Below are positions 25,316 to 34,021 of a stretch of 36,263 nt of DNA, piece after piece. The position numbers were made by a program, and so were the translations under genes. The notes below the pieces were generated by a model. It worked only from the letters and a program-made list of their open reading frames with translations. It was not told the origin of the DNA and searched no databases. Source of the DNA: Parvibaculum sp. (GTDB lineage: Bacteria; Pseudomonadota; Alphaproteobacteria; Parvibaculales; Parvibaculaceae); NCBI GenBank assembly GCA_030682415.1, contig JAUXOE010000038.1:1-36263 (forward strand), written 5' to 3'. Numbering within the stretch: the stretch's first letter is position 1; every line of letters begins with the position of its first letter.

Positions 25316-25846
25316 ATGATCGCCATGATGGAGCGTATCCCCTCGACCGCCATCCCCTGGATTTTGGTTGCCGCCAGCGTGGCGACGCTGGCCGGTGCCT
25401 TTTTCTTCGAACATGTGCTGGGCTACATCCCCTGCTCGCTCTGCCTTGAGGGCCGCATTCCGCATTATTTTGCCATCGGCGCGGCGCTGATAGCCGGTAT
25501 CCTGTCACGCGAAGCCAATATCGGCATCGGAGTGCTGATCTTTCTGAGCCTCTGCATCATCGCCTATGCAGGCGCTGTCGGGATTTCGGCCTATCACGTC
25601 GGCGTCGAACAAAAATGGTGGGAAGGCCCCGTCGCCTGTGGCTCGGGGAACCTCGTCGCCGGTTCGCTGGAAGAACTTCAGGCCGCTCTTCAAGGTCGCG
25701 TTCATGCGCCGCGCTGTGATGAGGCAGCCTGGTCGCTTTTCGGTATTTCGCTGGCCGGATTCAATTTGCTGATTTCGATGGCGCTCGGCGCGCTCGCCGC
25801 GCTGCCGCTCTGGCGTTTTTACCGCGACAGCCGCGGAGAAGCCTGA
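25316..25846 (+). CDS. dsbB: disulfide bond formation protein B family
   Basis: 176 aa membrane protein with PCSLCLEGRIPHYFAIG and a second Cys pair (ACGSG...PRCDE). Confidence 0.85.
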   Translation: MIAMMERIPSTAIPWILVAASVATLAGAFFFEHVLGYIPCSLCLEGRIPHYFAIGAALIAGILSREANIGIGVLIFLSLCIIAYAGAVGISAYHVGVEQKWWEGPVACGSGNLVAGSLEELQAALQGRVHAPRCDEAAWSLFGISLAGFNLLISMALGALAALPLWRFYRDSRGEA

Positions 25847-26445
25847 TGACCGCCGACAACCGCACGACCAAACATGGCAAGACGGCGCGCATTTCGGCGC
25901 AGCCTGGCCATACATGCGACGACGCGATTGAAGAAATGATTCGCGTCGACCACGCGGGCGAATATGGCGCCGTGAGAATCTACCAGGGTCAGCTCGCCGT
26001 ACTTCGCAATCTGCCGCACAAGCGCGACCTGGTTGCAAAACTCGAACACATGGCGAAGGACGAGGAGGCGCATCTCGCTCGCTTCAACGAAATCGTCAAT
26101 GAGCGCGGCGTCCGCCCGACCGCTTTCGCGCCGGTCTGGCATGTCGCCGGTTTCGCACTTGGCGCGGCAACCGCACTGATGGGCGAAAAGGCGGCCCATG
26201 CCTGCACGGCGGCTGTGGAAGAAGTAATCGACGAGCACTACCGGTCGCAGGTCGGCCGGCTCGACGGCATGGGTGACGCCGAAAAGCCGTTGCGCGACAC
26301 GATCGAGGAATTCCGTCTGGAAGAGGTACGCCACCGCGACGAGGCGATCGAGGCCGGCGCGGAGCAGGCGCCGGCGTATCCGCTGCTCTCGGGCGCCATC
26401 AAGGCGGCCTGCCGGTTGGCGATACGGATCTCCGAAAAGGCCTGA
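25846..26445 (+). CDS. coq7: demethoxyubiquinone hydroxylase (Coq7/CAT5 family)
   Basis: MIRVDHAGEYGAVRIYQGQ, EHMAKDEEAHLARFN, AVEEVIDEHYRSQV, EFRLEEVRHRDEAIEAGAE are di-iron EXXH motifs. Confidence 0.95.
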   Translation: MTADNRTTKHGKTARISAQPGHTCDDAIEEMIRVDHAGEYGAVRIYQGQLAVLRNLPHKRDLVAKLEHMAKDEEAHLARFNEIVNERGVRPTAFAPVWHVAGFALGAATALMGEKAAHACTAAVEEVIDEHYRSQVGRLDGMGDAEKPLRDTIEEFRLEEVRHRDEAIEAGAEQAPAYPLLSGAIKAACRLAIRISEKA

Positions 26446-26450
26446 GCCGT

Positions 26451-27011
26451 CTACGGCTCCAGTTCGCTGTCCCAGTAGAGATAGTCCTGCCAGCTGTCAT
26501 GAAGATAGTTGGGCGGGAAAGCGCGTCCATTGCGATGCAGGTCGCCGACCGTCGGCCGGAACGGCGCGTGCATCGGAAACATCTGCGCATCGGCCGGCAT
26601 CTTGCCGCCTTTTTTGAGATTGCAGGGTGCGCAAGCGGTGATGACGTTTTCCCATGTCGTCTGCCCGCCGCGCGAGCGCGGGATCACGTGATCGAAAGTC
26701 AGATCTTGCCGCGCTGCGCAATACTGGCAGGTGAAACGGTCGCGCAGGAAGAGATTGAATCGCGTGAAAGCAGGAAACCGCGCCGGCTTCACATAGGATT
26801 TGAGCGACACGACGCTCGGCAGCTTCATCTCGAATGTCGGCGAGCGCACGGCGGTGTCGTAGCAGGAGACGATATTGACGCGGTCGAGAAACACCGCCTT
26901 GATCGTGTCCTGCCAGGACCAGAGCGAGAGAGGGTAATAGCTGAGCGGCCTGTAATCCGCATTCAGCACCAGCGCCGGACAACTATCCGGATTCGCAAAC
27001 GATCCGTGCAC
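26451..27011 (-). CDS. HNH endonuclease
   Basis: CQYCAARQDLTFDHVIPRSRGGQTTWENVITACAPCNLKKGGK. GTG at 27011 with AGGAGG upstream is preferred over the long ORF start at 27152, which would overlap the next gene. Confidence 0.92.
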   Translation of the reverse strand: MHGSFANPDSCPALVLNADYRPLSYYPLSLWSWQDTIKAVFLDRVNIVSCYDTAVRSPTFEMKLPSVVSLKSYVKPARFPAFTRFNLFLRDRFTCQYCAARQDLTFDHVIPRSRGGQTTWENVITACAPCNLKKGGKMPADAQMFPMHAPFRPTVGDLHRNGRAFPPNYLHDSWQDYLYWDSELEP

Positions 27012-27117
27012 ACCGTCCTCCTGAAGAGGCGCGCCTTTGCCATGGCCGCTCCCCTGTAGCCGCGAGCCTACTATATCCGGCGCGACAACTTTGTGAAGGC
27101 ACGAGATTTCGTCGCCG

Positions 27118-27795
27118 TCAGCGCGCTGCAACCGCCTCGTGACGGCCGGCAAAGGCGTCGGCGATGAAGCGTCCGCCCAGCATCAGGCCCGTCTCGTCGA
27201 TGCTGTGGCCGAGCCCTGCCGAAACATGCCATTGCACCGCCAGCCCGGCCTCCCCAAGGGCCTGCACGGCCTGATGCATCCGGGCAACCGGCAGCATGTC
27301 GTCGCTGTCGCCGTGAACCATCAGCACCGGCGGCCGGACCCGGATTTCGGCGGCAAGGCGCTCCGGCCCGGCCAGCGCCCCCGAGTAACCGACGATGCAG
27401 GCCGGCGGCCGGGCGCGGCGCAGACCAACCTGCAGCGACATCATCGTGCCCTGGCTGAAGCCGACCAGCGCCAGATTGGCATCATCAAGCCCGTGCAGCC
27501 CCAATTGCGCGTCGATGAAGCGGTCGAGCACCGGCGCCGCCGCCTCGACGCCCCGTCGAATCTCGTCCGGATCGAGCCGGCCGATCGGGAACCACTGATA
27601 GCCCATTGGGTTGCCGGGACAGGGCTCGGGCGCGTTCGGCGCGACGAAGGCGGCATCAGGCAGCAGCATTTGCCAGTAGGGGGCCAGCCCAATGAGGTCG
27701 TTGCCGTCCGATCCGTAGCCATGGCAGAGAACGACAAGCTGCCGTGTTTCACCGCTGGCCGCAGCGACGCTTGGGCCGGTCAGAATTGTCGGCAT
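27118..27795 (-). CDS. phospholipase/carboxylesterase-type alpha/beta hydrolase
   Basis: MPTILTGPSVAAASGETRQLVVLCHGYGSDGNDLIGLA, LVGFSQGTMMSL, VLMVHGDSDDMLP, GLGHSIDE. Confidence 0.92.
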   Translation of the reverse strand: MPTILTGPSVAAASGETRQLVVLCHGYGSDGNDLIGLAPYWQMLLPDAAFVAPNAPEPCPGNPMGYQWFPIGRLDPDEIRRGVEAAAPVLDRFIDAQLGLHGLDDANLALVGFSQGTMMSLQVGLRRARPPACIVGYSGALAGPERLAAEIRVRPPVLMVHGDSDDMLPVARMHQAVQALGEAGLAVQWHVSAGLGHSIDETGLMLGGRFIADAFAGRHEAVAAR

Positions 27796-27871
27796 TCGCC
27801 TCCCCTTTCGCAACATGCGCGCGCACGATAACAATGCGCGTCCGAAACTAAAGGATGGATCGGCAAGTTCA

Positions 27872-28774
27872 ATGCAGGAAAACGGCAAACAGACCGAAGT
27901 GCTGCGCTTTGCACCGAGCCCGAACGGCTGGCTGCATCTCGGTCACGCCTGTTCCGCGCTTTTTGCGTACGAAACCGCGAAGGAGCTGCACGGCCGCTTT
28001 CTGCTGCGCATCGAGGATATTGATGTCGGCCGCTGCCGTCCCGACTATGAGGCGGCGATTTACGAGGACCTGGCATGGCTCGGCCTCGACTGGGAAAAGC
28101 CGGTGCGCCGCCAATCGGAGCATTTCGTCGACTACGAAGCGGCGTTGAAACGCCTGCGCGACATGGGTCTCGTCTATCCCTGTTTTGCGACGCGCAAGGA
28201 AATCGCCGACGTCATCGCCGCAACCGGCATCAGTGCGCGCAACTGGCCTGTCGATCCCGACGGCGCGCCGCTCTATCCCGGCATCTACAAGGACCTCCCA
28301 CCCGCCGAGATGAACCGCCTGATGTGGGAAGGCCGCACCTATGCCTGGCGCCTCGACACCGAAAAGGCGCTCGCGAAGGCCGAGGAGATCGTCGGCGGAC
28401 CGCTGACTTTCGTCGAGGAAGGCGAAGGCCCGAACGGTGATACGGGCCGCTGCGCGGTCAAGCCGGCGCTCTTCGGCGACGTCGTGATCGCGCGCAAGGA
28501 CGTGCCGACGAGCTATCACCTTGCGGTAACGGTCGATGACGCCATCCAGGGCGTAACGCTCGTGACGCGCGGCCAGGATCTTTTCCCGGCGACCTATGTC
28601 CACCGCATTCTGCAGGTGCTGCTCGGCCTCCCCGAACCGCGTTACCGCCATCACCGCCTGATCCGCGACGCGGCCGGCCGCCGGCTGTCGAAAAGCGCCC
28701 GCGACATGGGCCTGCGCGAGCTGCGTGCCGCCGGCAAGACGCCGGCAGATATCCGGCGCATGGTCGGCTTTTAA
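27872..28774 (+). CDS. gluQ: glutamyl-Q tRNA(Asp) synthetase
   Basis: VLRFAPSPNGWLHLGHACSALFAYETAKELHGRFLLRIEDIDVGRCRP (HIGH-type motif), RLSKSARDMGLRELRAAGKTP; short with no anticodon-binding domain. Confidence 0.93.
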   Translation: MQENGKQTEVLRFAPSPNGWLHLGHACSALFAYETAKELHGRFLLRIEDIDVGRCRPDYEAAIYEDLAWLGLDWEKPVRRQSEHFVDYEAALKRLRDMGLVYPCFATRKEIADVIAATGISARNWPVDPDGAPLYPGIYKDLPPAEMNRLMWEGRTYAWRLDTEKALAKAEEIVGGPLTFVEEGEGPNGDTGRCAVKPALFGDVVIARKDVPTSYHLAVTVDDAIQGVTLVTRGQDLFPATYVHRILQVLLGLPEPRYRHHRLIRDAAGRRLSKSARDMGLRELRAAGKTPADIRRMVGF

Positions 28775-28865
28775 CCATCCGCCATCGGCGTGATCTGGCG
28801 CGAAATCTGCTTCCTTGAGCTCAAGGAGCCGGTTCGATCCCGAAAAGGGACGAATTTCGGCATGC

Positions 28866-29939
28866 ATGAGCCCAGGAGCTTCGCAATTGGCCACCGCAAC
28901 CGAATTTGACGTCTCGAAACAGCGCATCGACTGGATCGACATGGCCAAGGGCCTGACGATCGTCCTGGTGGTGATGGAGCATACGACGGCCGGGGTCGGC
29001 GTCGCGATCGGTCACTTGCCCGTTCTATTCGGGGCGCTTGCCGAATTCGCCAAGCCTTTCCGCATGCCACTCTTCTTCCTCGTCGCCGGCCTCTTTGCCT
29101 ACAAGGCGCTATATGGCGACTTGCGTAAATTCGTCGACGGCAAGATTGTTCATTTCGCCTATTTCTACCTGCTCTGGTCCGTCATCCAGATCGGCCTGAA
29201 GATCGCCATCCCCCATACCAGCAACTGGCAGGTCACCTATGTCGACCTGCTGTTGATCCCGATCCAGCCCTTCGCGGTTCTCTGGTTCATCTATTCGTTG
29301 GCAATGTTCTTTGCGACCATGCGCCTGCTGCGCAGTGCGCGGCCCGTCTTCGTGCTCTTCGTCGCATTGGCGCTCTATTTCGCAGAGATCGAAACCGGCT
29401 GGATGCTGATCGATGAATTCGCCTGGCGCTTCATCTGGTTCGTCGCCGGCGTCTATGGTGCAAAGCAGATTTTCGAACTCGCCGACTGGGCGCGGGAAAA
29501 ACCGCTGCATGCAATCAGCCTGGCGTCATTGATGCTCGCCAGCGTCGCCACAGTCGTCTTCTCGCATCTTGTGGATATTCGTGGCCTCGAACTGTTGATG
29601 GGCGTCGCCGGCGCCGGCAGTGCCATTGTATTGGTGAGCATCGCGGCTTCAGCCAATCTCGGCGCACCGCTTGCCTATATCGGCCGTCACTCGCTCTATA
29701 TCTTCCTGGCCTTTTTCCTGCCGATGGCCGCCATGCGAACCGGACTCGTGCGCCTGGGTCTCGACAATGGCGACATCATTACACTTGTCACCACCACATT
29801 CGCGGTCGTTGCGCCAATTGTCGCTTACCGCCTTGTTGTCAAAACGCCGCTCGACTTCCTCTTCGTCCGGCCAGACATGTTCCGCCTGACATCGCCGCGT
29901 CCGCACGCACCGAAGATCATGGTGGCCGCAGGCGATTAG
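28866..29939 (+). CDS. acyltransferase-3 family membrane protein
   Basis: RIDWIDMAKGLTIVLVVMEHTTAG, FRMPLFFLVAGLFAYKAL, LWFIYSLAMFF, YIGRHSLYIFLAFF. Confidence 0.87.
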   Translation: MSPGASQLATATEFDVSKQRIDWIDMAKGLTIVLVVMEHTTAGVGVAIGHLPVLFGALAEFAKPFRMPLFFLVAGLFAYKALYGDLRKFVDGKIVHFAYFYLLWSVIQIGLKIAIPHTSNWQVTYVDLLLIPIQPFAVLWFIYSLAMFFATMRLLRSARPVFVLFVALALYFAEIETGWMLIDEFAWRFIWFVAGVYGAKQIFELADWAREKPLHAISLASLMLASVATVVFSHLVDIRGLELLMGVAGAGSAIVLVSIAASANLGAPLAYIGRHSLYIFLAFFLPMAAMRTGLVRLGLDNGDIITLVTTTFAVVAPIVAYRLVVKTPLDFLFVRPDMFRLTSPRPHAPKIMVAAGD

Positions 29940-30889
29940 GATGGCGAGAGGAAGAAGCCCAGCAACACCGTCAACGTGACGAGGCTGGCGGCCGTCGAGA
30001 GCACAACAGCGCTTGAGGCCGCGCCAGGCGCCGCCTGGTAGCGATTGGCCAGGATCGACGAATAGACGCCTGTCGGCATCCCGGCGAGCACCGTCGCCGC
30101 CGCGACCCAGAGCGGCTCCAGCCCGAACACGAACTGCGCCAGCACAAACACGAGCGCCGGATGCGCCACGAGCTTGAAAAAGCTGGTAAGCGACGCCGCG
30201 CCGACTGAACGCCTGATGCTGTAGCGCGTCAGCATGCCGCCGAGCACGAAAAGCGCGCATGGAATGGCCGACCGCGCTACCATTTCGAGCGAGCCGTCGA
30301 CAACGGCCGGCAGCGGCACCCCGAGCTGACCGTAAATGACACCACCGGCGATGCCGATGATGACAGGGTTTTTGGCCGTATTGACGAGGCCTTCCTTGAG
30401 GATCGCCTGAAAGCTCGGTTGTGCGACGCCCTCGCGAACGCGGGTGAGTTCGAGCAGAAATGTCGCGATGGTGAAGAGAATGATGCCGTGAAAGGCGAGG
30501 ATCAGGAAAACCGGCGTGCCCGCTTCCGGCCCGAAGCCGGTCAGAATGATCGGCAGGCCGAGCATGATCGTGTTGCCCTGCCCGCAACCGAACCCCAGCA
30601 TCACCGAATCGGATGACGGACGACGCAGCAAAAAGAAAGCGACAAGCGAACCCGCCGCCCACACGGCGAGCATCGCGCCATAATAGGAGAGCCAGAGACC
30701 CCAGGGGAGTGTCGACGGAAACTCGGTATGCGCGAGATTGCGGAACAGCAACGCCGGCATGGCGAAGGTGAAGACGTAAGTGTCGAGACCGTCGATGGCC
30801 GTCGGGCCGAGCAGCTTCGAGCGGGCCGCTGCATAGCCAAAACCGATGACGCCGAAAATCGGCAGAACAAGACCGAGAGCGACTTCCAT
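29936..30889 (-). CDS. AEC-family (auxin efflux carrier-like) transporter
   Basis: 317 aa, two hydrophobic halves; MEVALGLVLPIFGVIGFGYAAARSKLL, C-terminal AGMPTGVYSSILANRYQ. Confidence 0.9.
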   Translation of the reverse strand: MEVALGLVLPIFGVIGFGYAAARSKLLGPTAIDGLDTYVFTFAMPALLFRNLAHTEFPSTLPWGLWLSYYGAMLAVWAAGSLVAFFLLRRPSSDSVMLGFGCGQGNTIMLGLPIILTGFGPEAGTPVFLILAFHGIILFTIATFLLELTRVREGVAQPSFQAILKEGLVNTAKNPVIIGIAGGVIYGQLGVPLPAVVDGSLEMVARSAIPCALFVLGGMLTRYSIRRSVGAASLTSFFKLVAHPALVFVLAQFVFGLEPLWVAAATVLAGMPTGVYSSILANRYQAAPGAASSAVVLSTAASLVTLTVLLGFFLSPS

Positions 30890-30963
30890 GACGGGGACCG
30901 CGCGAGAGAAAACCCGCGGCGGAACCTATAGGGGCCGCGCCATGCCGTCAAAGCGAGTGGAGA

Positions 30964-31644
30964 TTACCAGTCGTAGAGGCCCGTGAAGCGCTGGAAGCCG
31001 GCGGCTTGCGCCCAGCGTTCCCATTGTTCGCGCGCACGCTTCGTCACCGCCGGGCTACCGCCGCCCTGTCCGACGCCGAGCATCATCAGTTCGGTGCAGC
31101 CTTGATAATAGGGTTCCGGTTTCGGCAGCGATCCACCGCGCAGCATACGGGCCTGCTCGGAATCCTCGAAGCCGTCGGTCAGCAGGATGACGCGCACATC
31201 GCCGGCCGCACAGTCGACCTGATGCGACATCGTCTCCATGAAGGAGACGATATAGGTCCAGTCCTGCGCCTTGAGCTTGCCTTCGGCGACAAGCTGCGGC
31301 ATCGCCGCGACGAGCGCCGAGATGCCTTCGGCGACCGATTCCGGCCGGGCGCGCGCGGAGATGACTTCATCGACCTTCAACGGGTTCTCGGAAGAATCAT
31401 AAGCACCGAACGTTCGCACCATGATGCGCGAGCGCACCGGTAGTTTGTCGATCTCCGACACCATGCGCGCCGCGACGCGTGCGGCATAGGCCGCATCGTC
31501 AACCAGCGGATTGCTCTTCGAAAGATCGAGCCCGATGACGACCGTTTGCGGCCGCGCCGGCGCATCGACAGCCTCCGCGCCGGCGTTGAAAAACGGCGCC
31601 GAAAGGAAAGCGGCGGCGAGACCGAGGGTCACAACAATGCGCAT
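30964..31644 (-). CDS. secreted VWA-domain-like protein
   Basis: Signal peptide MRIVVTLGLAAAFLSAPFFNAGAEA; MIDAS-like DLSKSN; VRVILLTDGFEDSEQ. Start chosen at 31644. Confidence 0.72.
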   Translation of the reverse strand: MRIVVTLGLAAAFLSAPFFNAGAEAVDAPARPQTVVIGLDLSKSNPLVDDAAYAARVAARMVSEIDKLPVRSRIMVRTFGAYDSSENPLKVDEVISARARPESVAEGISALVAAMPQLVAEGKLKAQDWTYIVSFMETMSHQVDCAAGDVRVILLTDGFEDSEQARMLRGGSLPKPEPYYQGCTELMMLGVGQGGGSPAVTKRAREQWERWAQAAGFQRFTGLYDW

Positions 31645-31649
31645 GCCGT

Positions 31650-32741
31650 TCACTCGCCCGCCCGGCCGACCGGAATGCGGCGCGAGCCGCGCGGCGGCAG
31701 GATTTCGCCGAACGGTTCGCGAACGGCTTCCATCCGCGTCGGGCCGGCCTTCATCGCATTGCGCGAGCGACGTTCCCACCAATCGTCGAAAAGCTTTTCA
31801 TAGCGCCCGAGATGACGCGAATCCTCGCACGCCTTGACCCGGTCGCTGGCGTGGCCATTGACCAGCAGCTTTTCCTTGCGCATGCCGAGGAAGCCGCGGC
31901 GCGGCGCGACGAGAATGCCGTTGCGGCGCGCGTCATCGAGGCCCTGTTCATAGGCGCGGCATTCGCGCATTAGACCCGTCCACAGAAGATGGCGCCGGTT
32001 CTCCGGACCTTCCATTTCGGTCAGCGCGTGGCGATTGCTGTCATATTCGGCCTCGAGCGCGGCCAGACGATCCATCGCAATACGCCGGTACTTGAAATCC
32101 CGCGCGTGAAAGACGCGGCGCAGCGCGACCAGGGCATAATGAATGCAGAGGGCCGCGACACCGGTGACGACAAGGAAGACAATGCCAAGCGAAGCAAGCC
32201 ATGCAAGCGGCTGCCAGCCGCGCATCTGGTCGACCTCGGAGGCGACCCGCACCGTTTCCTGCGTCGCCGTCGAAGCAATGCCGAGACCGGCCAGCGCATT
32301 GCCGAGCGATGAGCCGACACTGCCGTCGCTTGTCGCGGCAATGCCGTTCGGCAGCGACATCAGCGCCAGCAACACGCCGACGCCGAGCAGCATCGCCAGC
32401 GCCAGCACGAAGACGATGCGGACGAAGACGGCCTTGCCGAACGCGCCGAGCTGTTCGTACAGGATATGTGCCGCCACGGTGGCAAAAAGCACCTGCATCG
32501 ACTTGAAGGCGACCGAAGAGCCGAGCGCGCCTGGCAGTTCGAGGAATTCATTGGCAAGTGCCCGCGTCCAGAACTCGCTGACGATCATATAATCGACGAC
32601 CAATGCCCCGACAGCGATGAGACCGACCAGGACAAAGGCAAAGAAGTGAAAGGACGCAAACCGCGCTTCGCGCTCGCTCGCGACATAATTGCGCGAAATC
32701 TGCCCGCGCATGTCTTCGGGAATGAGGGTCATCGCGCTCAT
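31650..32741 (-). CDS. uncharacterised multi-TM membrane protein (363 aa)
   Basis: Four or more hydrophobic segments in the N-terminal half, charged cytoplasmic-looking C-terminus. Tightly coupled to both neighbours. Confidence 0.75.
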   Translation of the reverse strand: MSAMTLIPEDMRGQISRNYVASEREARFASFHFFAFVLVGLIAVGALVVDYMIVSEFWTRALANEFLELPGALGSSVAFKSMQVLFATVAAHILYEQLGAFGKAVFVRIVFVLALAMLLGVGVLLALMSLPNGIAATSDGSVGSSLGNALAGLGIASTATQETVRVASEVDQMRGWQPLAWLASLGIVFLVVTGVAALCIHYALVALRRVFHARDFKYRRIAMDRLAALEAEYDSNRHALTEMEGPENRRHLLWTGLMRECRAYEQGLDDARRNGILVAPRRGFLGMRKEKLLVNGHASDRVKACEDSRHLGRYEKLFDDWWERRSRNAMKAGPTRMEAVREPFGEILPPRGSRRIPVGRAGE

Positions 32742-33028
32742 GCTTTCGCCCTCCGGCTGAAGAAGCCCTTGCGCTTGGGCGCCTCGGCCACGGCGCTCTC
32801 AAGCGGCGTGGAAAGGCGCTTGGCAAGTTCGACGACTTCGCGTTCCAGCGTTTCCTGCCGCGCGCGCCGCCGCGCCAGCTCGGCCGCATAGGCTGCGTCG
32901 AGCTCGGAAAGCCGCGAGAAAACATGAAGCTCGGGAAGCGGCTCCGCGGCGCGGCCATAGTGATAAGCCGTCTGCCCCTTGCCTTGCGCGCCGCCCGGCG
33001 CATTCCCCGTATCGAAACCGTCGCTCAT
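32738..33028 (-). CDS. uncharacterised coiled-coil-like small protein (96 aa)
   Basis: MSDGFDTGNAPGG...SRLSELDAAYAAELARRRARQETLEREVVELAKRL; basic C-terminus. 4-nt overlap with the downstream gene. Confidence 0.7.
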   Translation of the reverse strand: MSDGFDTGNAPGGAQGKGQTAYHYGRAAEPLPELHVFSRLSELDAAYAAELARRRARQETLEREVVELAKRLSTPLESAVAEAPKRKGFFSRRAKA

Positions 33029-33350
33029 CAGCCCGATCCTTTTCTGACACAACCGGCGTTAACACTCTGAAAGAGTAACACCGGTCGAGAGGCAGGCGGA
33101 GTCCGCAAAATGAAATCGTCGAGATGAAAGGACGCCCGCCACACCTTAACAAGATGTCTCATTGGAGGACTCCAATGCGGCAGAAACATTATGGGAATAT
33201 GGCAAGAATGTGATCGATCCGGCCAATCAGCCTGAGCGCACTCGTTCCGCGACCGCTTTCCGCTCCACCACCCATATGCGAAACAGACGGCGGTCGGGCG
33301 ACAGGCCGGGCTCAAATGACGCGGGTCATAGACAGGTTCAGGAGACGTGG

Positions 33351-33998
33351 ATGAGCGACAAGGACACACAATTCTGGGACAAGGCTGCCCGAAAATACGC
33401 GACCTCTCCTATTGCCGACATTGCTGGTTTCGAGAATACGCTGGCGCGGACACGCGAACTGCTCTCTCCCTGTCACCGTGTGCTGGAACTGGGTTGTGGG
33501 ACGGGCACAGCGGCCCTGCGACTTGCAGATGCCGTGGAAACCTATCTCGCCACCGACATTTCCGCGCAAATGATCACGATCGCCAATGAAAAGCTTGCCG
33601 GTCAGGGCAGCGACGCACTGAAGGACGGATTGAGCTTCCGGCAAGCGACCGCCGACACATTGACGACCGAGCAGGTCAAGTACGATGCCGTTCTCGGCTT
33701 CAGCTATCTCCATCTGGCTGGCGACCTGCCAAGGACGCTCGGCAATATCCGTCAAATGCTTGTTCCGGGTGGACTGTTCATCTCGAAAACGCCTTGTATC
33801 GGTGACATGAACCCGCTGGTTGGCCTTGCGATCCCGTTTATGCGCATGATCGGTAAGGCGCCATTCTCCGTGGTGACCTTTTCGTCCGTTGAATTGGAAA
33901 AAGCGATTCGCGAGGCGGGTTTTGAAACTCACTTCACCGAGCGCCATGGTTCGAAGAAGAAAGACATCCGGCCATTTGTCGTCGCGCGGGCGCCCTGA
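33351..33998 (+). CDS. class I SAM-dependent methyltransferase
   Basis: HRVLELGCGTGTAALRLADAVETYLATDISAQMI. ATG at 33351 preceded by AGGAGACG. Confidence 0.9.
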   Translation: MSDKDTQFWDKAARKYATSPIADIAGFENTLARTRELLSPCHRVLELGCGTGTAALRLADAVETYLATDISAQMITIANEKLAGQGSDALKDGLSFRQATADTLTTEQVKYDAVLGFSYLHLAGDLPRTLGNIRQMLVPGGLFISKTPCIGDMNPLVGLAIPFMRMIGKAPFSVVTFSSVELEKAIREAGFETHFTERHGSKKKDIRPFVVARAP

Positions 33999-34021
33999 TC
34001 GAATTCAGGGGCTACAGATTC

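Noticed and set aside
25011-25319. 102-aa + strand ORF (GRTRTSTLLPTTDFESAASTIPPQG)
   Set aside because: Antisense of tRNA-Leu(CAA).
27012-27152. N-terminal extension of the HNH endonuclease ORF
   Set aside because: Overlaps the end of the esterase gene and is non-homologous-looking; the GTG at 27011 has an AGGAGG upstream.
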